Notes: generated by a model from the letters alone, not told the origin. A stretch of 16,001 nt of DNA from an uncultured Synechococcus sp. (GCA_937975655.1 CALJTZ010000517.1:1-16001); one strand, 5' to 3'; positions 7,628 to 14,237 are shown, numbered from the stretch's first letter. Program-made: numbers and translations.

Positions 7628-8734
7628 ATGAGGAATGGTTCAACGGATCCATTGCCGATAACTCCGCCGCTCGGACTTTCACAGGCGACGTTGTCCTGGC
7701 TTGATCGCCTGCTGCCGCTCTGGATTCTGCTGGCCATGGCGGGAGGATTGATCCTGGGTCGACTGGTTCCAGGGTTGCAGGGCCTGTTGAGCAGCGTGCA
7801 GATCGATCACACCTCCCTGCCGATCGCCCTTGGCTTGTTGTTGATGATGTATCCCGTGCTGGCCAAGGTCCGCTACGGGGAGCTGGGCCATGTGGCCCGC
7901 GACCGCCGTCTGATCAAGCTGGCCTTGGGTCTGGTCTGGGGGTTAGGACCGCTGCTGATGTTCAGCCTGGCCTGGTTGTTCCTGCCGGATCAACCGGCTT
8001 TTCGCACCGGACTGATCCTGATCGGCATCGCTCCCTGCATCGCCATGGTGTTGATCTGGATCGATCTCGCCCAGGGAGACCGTGAGGCAGCAGCACTGCT
8101 GGTAGCGATCAATTCGATTCTGCAGGTGCTCGTGTATGCCTTGCTTGGAACATTTTATCTACAGGTTCTCCCAGGCTGGCTTGGGCTTGGCGCTCAGGTG
8201 GTGAGCTTCTCCTTCTGGGAGATCGCCAAGGCGGTGCTGATCTTTCTCGGAATCCCGCTGGTGGCAGGCTTTCTGACGCGGCAGATCGGAGTACGTTCCA
8301 AAGGAATCCGTTGGTACGAAGATCGTTTCCTGCCAAGAATCGGCCCCCTGGCTCTCTACGGCCTGCTGTTCACGATCGTGGTGATGTTTGCCCTCCAGGG
8401 CGAGGCAATCACATCCAACCCAGCGCAGGTACTCAGGGTCGCCCTGCCCCTGCTGCTGTATTTCGTGGTGATGTGGGGTGCCGCCTTCTTTGTTGGCACC
8501 CGCTGCGGCCTCGACTACCGCCGCACTGCGGCGCTGGCCTTCACGGCGGCCGGTAATAATTTCGAGTTAGCAATCGCTGTCTGCATCAGCATCTGGGGCA
8601 TCAGTTCCAAGCAGGCTCTGGCTGGGGTGATCGGCCCCCTGATTGAAGTACCAGTGCTGGTTTCGCTGGTGTATGTATCCCTCTGGCTACGACGGGGGTT
8701 CGTCGGCGGGGGCAACGACCGAGGCAAAGCTTGA
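7628..8734 (+). CDS. acr3: ACR3-family arsenite efflux carrier
   Basis: A 368-residue polytopic membrane protein with about ten hydrophobic helices, the usual length and layout for ACR3 carriers of the bile/arsenite/riboflavin transporter superfamily. Diagnostic sequence includes the essential cysteine C137 in GIAPCIAMVLIW, the preceding LMMYPVLAKVRY segment, and TAAGNNFELAIAVCISIWG with its conserved glutamate near the C-terminus, followed by GPLIEVPVLVSLVYVSLWL. ACR3 exports arsenite (in some bacteria also antimonite) using the proton gradient. The ATG at 7628 is followed by about 25 polar residues before the first helix. No arsR or arsC is present in the window, so this is an orphan efflux gene or relies on arsenate reductase elsewhere. 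A CDF-transporter remnant follows downstream. Confidence 0.93.
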   Translation: MRNGSTDPLPITPPLGLSQATLSWLDRLLPLWILLAMAGGLILGRLVPGLQGLLSSVQIDHTSLPIALGLLLMMYPVLAKVRYGELGHVARDRRLIKLALGLVWGLGPLLMFSLAWLFLPDQPAFRTGLILIGIAPCIAMVLIWIDLAQGDREAAALLVAINSILQVLVYALLGTFYLQVLPGWLGLGAQVVSFSFWEIAKAVLIFLGIPLVAGFLTRQIGVRSKGIRWYEDRFLPRIGPLALYGLLFTIVVMFALQGEAITSNPAQVLRVALPLLLYFVVMWGAAFFVGTRCGLDYRRTAALAFTAAGNNFELAIAVCISIWGISSKQALAGVIGPLIEVPVLVSLVYVSLWLRRGFVGGGNDRGKA

Positions 8735-8804
8735 GTACTTGGATACATTGAAGATGTCTGCTGGGTTTGCCCTCTACCTGGCTGCCCAGCAAGAGTCCTG
8801 CGCC

Positions 8805-9062
8805 ATGGGCCAGCAGCACAATCACGGACATCACGAGCCAGCCCACGACCGGGCGTCCAGAGCATCGCCCTCAACAGCGGCCTCACCGCCGTGCAACTGG
8901 AGGTGGGACTGGGGCTCGGCTGGGGGGCTGAGCACCTCCCACACGGCGCTCACCTCCCATCTGCTGATCGATCCAGCTCAGTTGGCCCGCGAGCGCCTGG
9001 CGGCCTTGGGTATCCGCAAGTGCACCTTGCAGCTGGAGGCGGACACACATCCACAACCATGA
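8805..9062 (+). pseudogene. Remnant of a CDF (CzcD-type) metal-cation efflux gene, internally deleted and frameshifted
   Basis: Three pieces of a cation diffusion facilitator can be read in order. Starting at ATG 8805 is a histidine-rich leader MGQQHNHGHHEPAHD, as in CzcD-like proteins. From 8849, in a shifted frame, comes SIALNSGLTAVQLEVGLGLG, resembling the first membrane helix. From about 8925, back in the first frame, comes LSTSHTALTSHLLID and later RLAALGIRKCTLQLEADTH, resembling the cytoplasmic C-terminal domain. A full CDF is about 300 residues; only about 85 remain, so helices 2-6 and the metal-binding HxxxD residues are gone. The stop TGA 9060-9062 overlaps the next start (ATGA), showing that the intact gene was coupled to the two-component system. 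The family call rests on short matches. Confidence 0.65.
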
Positions 9063-9745
9063 AACTGCTGGTGGTGGAAGACAACCTCACCCTCCAGCAG
9101 GCCCTGTTGCGACTGCTCGAGCAGTGGGGCTATGCCGCAGATGCGGCATCCACCGCCGCTGAAGCAAACGCCTGGCTGGAGCAGGAGCGATTTGATCTGG
9201 TGCTGCTGGATCTGGGGCTGCCCGATGCCGATGGTTTGACGCTCTGCCAGAGCCTGCGTCGCCGCCGACTGCACCAGCCGCTGGTGCTGATGCTCACCGC
9301 CCGCGACGGCAGCGCCAGCAAGGTGGCGGGCTATGAGAGCGGTGCCGATGACTACGTCGTCAAACCGTTTGATCCAGCGGTCTTGCGCGCTCGGCTGCAG
9401 GCCCTGTTGCGCCGGGCTCATCGCCCCCTGATAGCCGAGCTGAGCTGCGGCCCCCTGCAGCTGCGCCCTGGCGACACCACTGTTCTTGTGGCTGGACAGC
9501 CGCTGGAACTCACCCGTAAGGAGGCCTTGCTCCTGGAGCAGTTGCTCCGGGCTGAGGGCGGCTGCTGCAGCAAAGATGCCCTGCTGCTGGGCTGCGGCGA
9601 TGGCCGCCGTGCCGTGGGCGACGATGCCCTGCGGGCCCACATGCGCAACCTGCGCCAGAAGCTCAGCGCTGCTGGCTGTGCTGCCAACCTGATTGAGACG
9701 GTCTATGGCCTTGGCTACCGCCTCAACCCCACCCCTGCCGCCTGA
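9059..9745 (+). CDS. OmpR/PhoB-family response regulator, probably metal-responsive (RppA/NrsR-like)
   Basis: A 228-residue response regulator. The receiver has E7/D8, phosphoacceptor D51 in VLLDLGLPDADGL, the threonine of LMLTARDG, and the lysine of VVKPFD. The output is a winged helix of the OmpR/PhoB type, with LELTRKEALLLEQLL, DALRAHMRNLRQKL and the C-terminal hairpin IETVYGLGYRLNP. The frame continues upstream, but ATG 9059 begins the receiver β1 (MKLLVVEDN) and overlaps the stop of the CDF remnant. Closest known systems by layout are cyanobacterial RppAB/NrsRS, which respond to redox or nickel. The neighbouring CDF remnant and GDT1 transporter support a metal role, but the signal is not visible. 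The kinase gene overlaps its 3' end. Confidence 0.93.
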   Translation: MKLLVVEDNLTLQQALLRLLEQWGYAADAASTAAEANAWLEQERFDLVLLDLGLPDADGLTLCQSLRRRRLHQPLVLMLTARDGSASKVAGYESGADDYVVKPFDPAVLRARLQALLRRAHRPLIAELSCGPLQLRPGDTTVLVAGQPLELTRKEALLLEQLLRAEGGCCSKDALLLGCGDGRRAVGDDALRAHMRNLRQKLSAAGCAANLIETVYGLGYRLNPTPAA

Positions 9746-10988
9746 TCCGCTGCAGCTCAAGCGTCGTCTGGTGCTCCAGGGAGGTGGCTTTGCCCTTCTG
9801 CTGCTCGCAGCGTTTTCGGGTTCGCTCTACTGGGGCATCGCGCTGCAGCGTGGCGAGGATCAACGCACGGAGCTGCGCCAGCTGGCGGCCAGTGCGGCAG
9901 CGCAGTTGCCGCTGATCGCCCATGAAACCCGTGAGCCAGAAGGCCAGGCCAAGTTTCAGGGAGTCCGTTCTCAGATCACCATTGAAGGTCTCGAGCAGCA
10001 GCGGCTGCAGTGGTTTGACACCCAGGGCCGGCTGCTAAGTGAACAGGGTGGCTTGGTCATACCCAGCAGCCTCGACGTTTCGCAGACCTGGCAGCGATGG
10101 CAGGGCGGCATGAGCCTCTGGCAGCCAGTGGCCGGCATGGGATCGGTCCGTGTCGCCCTGTCGGATCAGGCAGCACAGGCCGACCTGCTGCGGCTGCAAC
10201 GGGGACTGCTGCTTGGAGGGGTCGTCACGGTCCTGGCGGCGCTGCTGGTTGGGCGGCGGATGTTGCGGGCCGCCTTTGAGCCGCTGCAACAGCAGGTGAG
10301 CGCCCTGCAGCAATTCACAGCTGACGCCTCCCATGAGCTGCGGCATCCGCTCACGGCCCTGCGCACCCTGCTGGCGGCTATCCCGCAGGAACTCAAACGC
10401 CAACCCGGCCTGGCCTGGAACGACCTCGATGCCCTCACCGGCCAGATGGGCCAGTTGCTGGACGACCTGCTGTTGTTGGCGCGCCAGCAGCAGGCTGGGG
10501 ACGACCTGTCGTGGCCAGGTGCCGCCGACACCTTCGACCTAATGGAGCTGCTGGAGGATCTGATTCGTTGCTATCAGCCTCAGGCCGCTGGCCGGTCGAT
10601 CGATTTGCGGTTGACGCCCGATCCAGCCACCAGTCACCAGGGGATCTGTGGTCAGAGCCAACACCTGCTACGCCTATTCACCAACCTGATCGTGAATGCC
10701 ATCCGTCACAGCCCGGCTGGCGGCACGGTCTGCATCGATGTTCAAGCTGGTGCTCGCCTGGTCAGGGTCGCGGTGATTGATCAGGGGCCCGGCATCCCGA
10801 TTGCACAGCAGGAGCAGGTGTTCGATCGTTTCTGGAAAGGCAGCGACCGCGGTGGCCACTCCGGGTTGGGGCTGGCCATCGCCCGTGCCATCGCCCGCCG
10901 CCACGGCGGTGACCTACGCATCGGCGAGAGCAGGCCGGGCCATTGCGCACTCCTGGTGGAACTGCCAATCGGCACCGCAACCTCATGA
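9705..10988 (+). CDS. Sensor histidine kinase, partner of the OmpR-type regulator (RppB/NrsS-like)
   Basis: A 427-residue classical sensor kinase. One membrane helix lies at about residues 26-48, an extracytoplasmic region of about 115 residues follows, and a second helix spans about 166-186 (GLLLGGVVTVLAALLVGRR). Phosphoacceptor H210 is in FTADASHELRHPLTALRTLL; the N-box is LRLFTNLIVNAIRHSP, G1 is DQGPGIP, the F-box is VFDRFWKG and G2 is GHSGLGLAIARAIARRHGG. Possible starts are TTG 9693, ATG 9705 and TTG 9711; ATG 9705 is preferred, giving a 41-base overlap with the regulator gene. No HAMP is obvious: the second helix leads quickly to the H-box, as in RppB/NrsS kinases. I see no histidine-rich metal-binding patch in the sensor loop, so the signal remains open. 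Confidence 0.92.
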   Translation: MALATASTPPLPPDPLQLKRRLVLQGGGFALLLLAAFSGSLYWGIALQRGEDQRTELRQLAASAAAQLPLIAHETREPEGQAKFQGVRSQITIEGLEQQRLQWFDTQGRLLSEQGGLVIPSSLDVSQTWQRWQGGMSLWQPVAGMGSVRVALSDQAAQADLLRLQRGLLLGGVVTVLAALLVGRRMLRAAFEPLQQQVSALQQFTADASHELRHPLTALRTLLAAIPQELKRQPGLAWNDLDALTGQMGQLLDDLLLLARQQQAGDDLSWPGAADTFDLMELLEDLIRCYQPQAAGRSIDLRLTPDPATSHQGICGQSQHLLRLFTNLIVNAIRHSPAGGTVCIDVQAGARLVRVAVIDQGPGIPIAQQEQVFDRFWKGSDRGGHSGLGLAIARAIARRHGGDLRIGESRPGHCALLVELPIGTATS

Positions 10989-11003
10989 CTTCTTCATGAG
11001 TTC
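10982..11003 (+). promoter_or_regulatory. 11-bp tandem repeat / small dyad upstream of the GDT1 gene
   Basis: Two 11-base units lie head to tail, CTCATGACTTC and TTCATGAGTTC, matching at 9 of 11 positions. The same bases also form a 7-bp dyad, CTCATGA-CTTCT-TCATGAG (10982-11000). It overlaps the stop codon of the kinase and lies 17 bases before the next ATG. OmpR/PhoB regulators typically bind direct repeats spaced 11 bp apart, so this could be a site for the adjacent regulator. Chance occurrence is possible for so short an element, and no promoter hexamers are evident. Confidence 0.3.
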
Positions 11004-11020
11004 CGCGGCAGATTTGCCCG

Positions 11021-11683
11021 ATGCCTGCACCACTTTCTGCCGATCCCGGTGTGGCGGCCTTTGGGGCCAGCCTCACCGCCATCACCCTCGCCGAACTGGG
11101 TGACAAGACCTTCTTCATGGCGCTGATCCTGGCGGCGCGCCACCGCGGTCGGGATGTCTTCATCGGGGCTTTTGCTGCCCTGACGGCCGTCACCCTGATT
11201 TCGCTGGGTCTGGGCTACGGCCTGCGCGAACTGCTACCCGCCGCCGTGGTGCCCTGGCTGGCGGCGGCACTGTTCGTGGGCTTTGGCCTCAAGCTGCTCA
11301 TCGATGCCCAGGGCATGGCAGCGAACGAGGCCGACGAGGAGGAGCAGGAAGCCCAGCAGGCCATTGACGAAGCGGAGAGCCGGCGCCGCATCAGCACCAC
11401 CTGGGCGGTGATCTGGGAATCCTTCGTGCTGGTGTTCATCGCCGAGCTGGGCGATCGCACCCAGTTCACCACCATCTTTCTGGCCACGGCACCGGCCTTC
11501 ACCTTCGCTGGCCTGCTGGCCGGAACGCTCCTCGGTCACGCTCTGGTGACCTGGCTGGCGGTGGGCGCCGGCAAGTGGATCGGTGGCCGCATCAGCGAGC
11601 AACTGCTGTATCGCCTCAGCGGTGGTCTGTTCATCGCCTTTGGCCTGTTTTCTCTACAACAGGCCTTGTCTCAAGGCAGTTGA
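11021..11683 (+). CDS. GDT1/UPF0016 (TMEM165) family cation transporter, likely Mn2+/Ca2+
   Basis: A 220-residue membrane protein made of two homologous halves of three helices each. Each half carries the family motif ExGD(K/R)T: E25-L-G-D-K-T30 and E142-L-G-D-R-T147, whose acidic residues bind the transported cation. Between the halves is a very acidic cytoplasmic loop (NEADEEEQEAQQAIDEAESR, about residues 104-123). Members include TMEM165, yeast Gdt1 and the cyanobacterial manganese exporter Mnx, so Mn2+ (or Ca2+) transport in exchange for protons is the likely role. The start at 11021 lacks a strong ribosome-binding site, but the next GTG (11050) would trim the segment before the first helix. 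It sits 32 bases after the kinase gene and five bases before the next gene. Confidence 0.93.
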   Translation: MPAPLSADPGVAAFGASLTAITLAELGDKTFFMALILAARHRGRDVFIGAFAALTAVTLISLGLGYGLRELLPAAVVPWLAAALFVGFGLKLLIDAQGMAANEADEEEQEAQQAIDEAESRRRISTTWAVIWESFVLVFIAELGDRTQFTTIFLATAPAFTFAGLLAGTLLGHALVTWLAVGAGKWIGGRISEQLLYRLSGGLFIAFGLFSLQQALSQGS

Positions 11684-11688
11684 CCCCT

Positions 11689-12225
11689 GTGCCGCAAACC
11701 AGGCCCTACCAACCCTCCCAACTACGCCTGCTCCATGCAGCCATGGCTGCAGTGGTGCCGCTGGCCTGGCTGAGCGGGCTGTTGGTGTACTCCACGCTTG
11801 ATGGCCGCTGGGGCCAGTTGCCCTGGCACCCGGGTGGTGACTGGGTCGACATTCACGGCACCATTGGCGTCCTGCTGTGGCCCTTGGCCCTGCTGTTCGG
11901 CCTCTATGCGCTGACCCTGGGCCGCGCCCGCCTGAACAAAGCCCCCAATGCCGTTGCCCTGCTTGCGCTGGCTCTGGCGGTGGTCAGCGGCAAGTTGATG
12001 AACGAAGACTGGCTTCGCACTGGCCAGCTTGATCACGTTGTCTACAACCTCCACGTGCTGGCGTGGCTGCTGATCGCGATCACTGTGATCTGGCACCTCG
12101 CTGGCGTATGGCGTCGTGGGGGAACGGCACTGGCCCGCTCAATGTTCTTGCTCGAGTTGCGCAGCAATGACCATCCCCAGCATTGGCCAATGCAGTGGAA
12201 ACGTTGGTTCCAACGCGGTCAGTAG
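11689..12225 (+). CDS. Cytochrome b561-type diheme membrane protein
   Basis: A 178-residue protein with four membrane helices, about residues 14-35, 55-78, 86-102 and 119-141. Histidines fall at the positions expected of prokaryotic cytochrome b561: H16 in helix 1, H56 in helix 2, and H122 and H136 (14 apart) in helix 4, so two b-type hemes can be ligated. Such proteins move electrons across or within the membrane, for example from quinol or to a periplasmic partner. The frame is open far upstream into the GDT1 gene, but GTG 11689, five bases after the GDT1 stop, starts just before helix 1 and is preferred. The electron donor and acceptor are not deducible. It is probably co-transcribed with the GDT1 gene. 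Confidence 0.72.
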   Translation: MPQTRPYQPSQLRLLHAAMAAVVPLAWLSGLLVYSTLDGRWGQLPWHPGGDWVDIHGTIGVLLWPLALLFGLYALTLGRARLNKAPNAVALLALALAVVSGKLMNEDWLRTGQLDHVVYNLHVLAWLLIAITVIWHLAGVWRRGGTALARSMFLLELRSNDHPQHWPMQWKRWFQRGQ

Positions 12226-12299
12226 CCGGTAAGGCGGCATCCGTCTTCCTCTGAACAAAACCTGATCAAGCTGACATCAGTTCTCAGTGGAGCAGCAGC

Positions 12300-12929
12300 A
12301 TGACCAAGCGACTGACGCGTCGATGGTCCACGGCTGCAGGCTTCGTATCGGCCCTGCTCGTCAGCCATGGCGTTGCCGCCTGTGCAGCGCCAATCACGCC
12401 AGCCAATCCACCGGCTCCAGGCCCGGGCTTTGGGCGCATGGGCATGCAGGCTGCAGATCAGCACTTCATCGCCATGATGATTCCTCACCACGATGGGGCG
12501 ATCGCCATGGCCGAGCTGGCGCTCACCCGCGCCAAGCGCCCCCAGATCAAGGCCCTGGCGGAGAAGATCAAGGCCAGCCAGACGGCAGAGAATGCCCAGA
12601 TGCGCCGGTGGTACCGGCAGTGGTACGGCACCGACGTGCCGACATGGGCTGCTTTCGGCATGGGTATGGGCATGGGAGCAGGGATAGGCATGCCTGGAAT
12701 GGCCACAAGCCTTGAGGCCCTCAAGCGCGCCCCCGATTTCGATCGCGCCTTCATCGAGCAGATGATTCCCCACCACCGCATGGGCGTGATGATGGCCACC
12801 CACGCCCAGTGGAACACCCAGCACCCTGAACTGCGGGAGCTGGAGGCCGCCATGGTGCGCGTACAGAGCCAGGAGATTGAGCAGATGGTGCAGTGGTATC
12901 GCCAGTGGTACGGCGCTTCAGGAAGCTGA
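12300..12929 (+). CDS. DUF305 (CopM-like) exported protein with two internal repeats
   Basis: A 209-residue exported protein. The N-terminus is basic then hydrophobic and contains VAAC (C28), which fits a lipobox, so it may be a lipoprotein; ordinary signal cleavage nearby is the alternative. It has two DUF305 units, each beginning MIPHH (residues 59-64 as MMIPHHD; 155-159) and each ending about 45 residues later in WYRQWYG (104-110 and 199-205). The linker holds a Met/Gly run, GMGMGMGAGIGMPGM. Met and His clusters of this kind suit Cu(I)/Cu(II) binding, and Synechocystis CopM, a periplasmic copper-resistance protein, carries DUF305. A copper-buffering role is therefore inferred. Its 3' end overlaps by 12 bases, tail to tail, the damaged MerR gene. 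The start has a 74-base leader after the cytochrome gene. Confidence 0.85.
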   Translation: MTKRLTRRWSTAAGFVSALLVSHGVAACAAPITPANPPAPGPGFGRMGMQAADQHFIAMMIPHHDGAIAMAELALTRAKRPQIKALAEKIKASQTAENAQMRRWYRQWYGTDVPTWAAFGMGMGMGAGIGMPGMATSLEALKRAPDFDRAFIEQMIPHHRMGVMMATHAQWNTQHPELRELEAAMVRVQSQEIEQMVQWYRQWYGASGS

Positions 12930-13228
12930 GGGCTTGCGGCCGCCGCAGTCTTCCCAGCTGCTGAGCAGGGCATGGAGCTCCTGGTGCAGATGGCCGAGCG
13001 CCGCGATTGCAGGGTCAGGGTCACGTACTGGAGCGGGATGTCCATGGCCTTGAGGGTGCGGATCAGAGTCAGCTCCGCGAACACCTCGTCGCCAAACAAC
13101 CGGTAGCCGCCCTCACTGCGACTGATGGGCTGGATCAACCCTTCATCGCAGTAAAAGCGGATCGTCTTCACGGTGAGGCCTGAGCGCCCGGCCACCTCGC
13201 CGATCTTCAGGGGGACAGCCACCACCAC
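12918..13228 (-). pseudogene. MerR-family regulator, probably inactivated by an internal deletion/frameshift
   Basis: On the minus strand the N-terminal MerR domain is intact: LKIGEVAGRSGLTVKTIRFY, CDEGLIQPISRSEGGYRLFG, then LTLIRTLKAMDIPLQYV and SRRSAICT. After about 13000 the frame no longer gives MerR-like sequence, but another frame does: LHQELHALLSSWEDCGGRKP and a stop at 12918-12920. The roughly 25-30 residues expected between RRSxxC and the final helix (dimerisation helix and effector-site region) are missing, so a deletion that is not a multiple of three is the simplest reading. Staying in the first frame would instead give an unusual tail running antisense through the DUF305 gene to 12485. 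The start is taken as GTG 13228, six bases after GGAG (13238-13235); GTG 13240 is possible but would overlap the operator. It likely once sensed a metal such as copper, cadmium or zinc. Confidence 0.7.
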
Positions 13229-13261
13229 TTGACTCTCCACCTAGGGGAGACTGAGTCCTAT
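13229..13261 (+). promoter_or_regulatory. MerR-type operator/promoter for the downstream DUF305 gene
   Basis: A -35-like TTGACT (13229-13234) is followed by the near-perfect dyad ACTCTCC-ACCTAGG-GGAGACT (13232-13252) and a -10-like TCCTAT (13256-13261), leaving a 21-base spacer. Long spacers filled by a CTCC...GGAG dyad are the hallmark of promoters untwisted by MerR-family activators (CueR, ZntR, CadR). It lies between the start of the MerR-type gene and the DUF305 gene at 13287, reading towards the latter. Because the regulator seems broken, control may be lost or taken over by another MerR protein. Confidence 0.65.
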
Positions 13262-13286
13262 CCATAGGCATTCGTCAGGGCTCTCG

Positions 13287-13976
13287 ATGCGTTTCCCTCT
13301 TCTTGCCGCAGCAGCACTGGTGGCCTTAATGCCTCCGGTGGCCCAGGCGCAGATGGATCCCCATGAGCACCACCGGATGATGGCGCCGGTGTCGGCGCCG
13401 ATGGATCCCAGCGCCCACAACCACGATGTGGGCCCGGCCGGCAGCACCTACGACCTGCGCTGGATCGATGGCATGGTGCAGCACCACACAGGCGCCCTGC
13501 GCATGAGTGAGTTCGTCTTTGACATCGGCGTTCCAGGCGTGGGCTCGCTCGGCAAGGCCATCTGGCGCGATCAGGCCCAGGAGCTCAAGGCCATGGGGCA
13601 GTGGCGCAAGGCCTGGTTTCCCGATGCCCCCGTTTATCCCGTGGTGCTCAAGACGGGCGGGGATCCCAATGCCATGGCTGATCTCACCCGGATGAGCTCG
13701 GCCCAGATCCAAGCGATGCAGATGATGGCTTCAACGCCCACGCGCACCAACCGGGTGACCTGGTTCCTGGAGGGAATGCTCCAGCATCACGGGGGTGCGC
13801 TGATCATGGCGCACGATGCACTCAAGAAATCGAGCAATCCCACCATTCGCCGGCTGGCCATCAACATCATCGTGGCGCAGCGCAAGGAGATCATTCAGAT
13901 TCGCAAGATGCTCCAGCACGATGGCCTCAACAAGCCGGAGTATTACCAGTACGACAAGCCATTCGCCCTGGGCTGA
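13287..13976 (+). CDS. Second DUF305 (CopM-like) secreted metal-binding protein
   Basis: A 229-residue protein with a clear signal peptide (MRFPLLAAAALVALMPPVAQA, cleavage after AQA) and a His/Met-rich mature N-terminus (QMDPHEHHRMMAPVSAPMD). Two DUF305 units carry MVQHHTGALRMSEF (from M63) and MLQHHGGALIMAHDAL (from M164). The HH pairs with nearby methionines resemble copper sites in CopM-type proteins. It is distinct from the upstream DUF305 protein (HH preceded by VQ/LQ rather than IP, no WYRQWYG, longer inter-domain segment with a WFPDAPVYP stretch), so it is not a recent duplicate. A MerR-type promoter lies just upstream, consistent with metal induction. Periplasmic metal buffering is inferred from the family. 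Confidence 0.87.
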   Translation: MRFPLLAAAALVALMPPVAQAQMDPHEHHRMMAPVSAPMDPSAHNHDVGPAGSTYDLRWIDGMVQHHTGALRMSEFVFDIGVPGVGSLGKAIWRDQAQELKAMGQWRKAWFPDAPVYPVVLKTGGDPNAMADLTRMSSAQIQAMQMMASTPTRTNRVTWFLEGMLQHHGGALIMAHDALKKSSNPTIRRLAINIIVAQRKEIIQIRKMLQHDGLNKPEYYQYDKPFALG

Positions 13977-14042
13977 GCACCAGCTGGATCTCTTGCTCAC
14001 CCAGGGCTCGCCAGCCAAGCTGGTTCCAACTGCAGCAGCCGG

Positions 14043-14237
14043 ATGAGCGATCACGACGGACAGAGGCTCAGCCCCCGCGAGATGGTGAGAGCCCACGCCT
14101 ATCCCGTGTTGGCTGCTGTGAGCACGGTGGCGTTGGTGGTGATTGCAGCTTGTCTTGTGCCGATCGCCAGGCAGGCCGACCACATGAATCAGTGCCTGAC
14201 CGCACCAAACGGTCCTGGCTGCAACCGCTTCCGCTGA
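14043..14237 (+). CDS. Small single-helix protein of the REMVRAHAYP family
   Basis: A 64-residue protein: a polar N-terminus with LSPREMVRAHAYP (residues about 9-21), one hydrophobic helix (VLAAVSTVALVVIAACLVPI), then RQADHMNQCLTAPNGPGCN with two cysteines. It is homologous to the frame at 7400, which supports both being real coding sequence. Likely a membrane-anchored small protein with the cysteine tail on the far side, but orientation is not certain. It lies 66 bases after the second DUF305 gene on the same strand and no terminator is visible between them. No function is known to me for this family. Confidence 0.65.
   Translation: MSDHDGQRLSPREMVRAHAYPVLAAVSTVALVVIAACLVPIARQADHMNQCLTAPNGPGCNRFR

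Noticed and set aside
8891..9058. N-terminal extension of the OmpR-type regulator
   Set aside because: Receiver domains of this class start at the MKLLVVEDN strand; the extension is explained by the CDF remnant in the same frame.
12485..12917. Continuation of the MerR reading frame antisense through the first DUF305 gene
   Set aside because: Beyond about 13000 this frame is Ser/Ala/Arg/Cys-rich with no MerR features, while another frame restores a typical MerR ending; it is treated as read-through after a frameshift.
12935..12947. Palindrome TGCGGC-C-GCCGCA just after the first DUF305 stop as a terminator
   Set aside because: The RNA stem would be short and no T-run follows; the bases also encode the conserved tail of the merR remnant.
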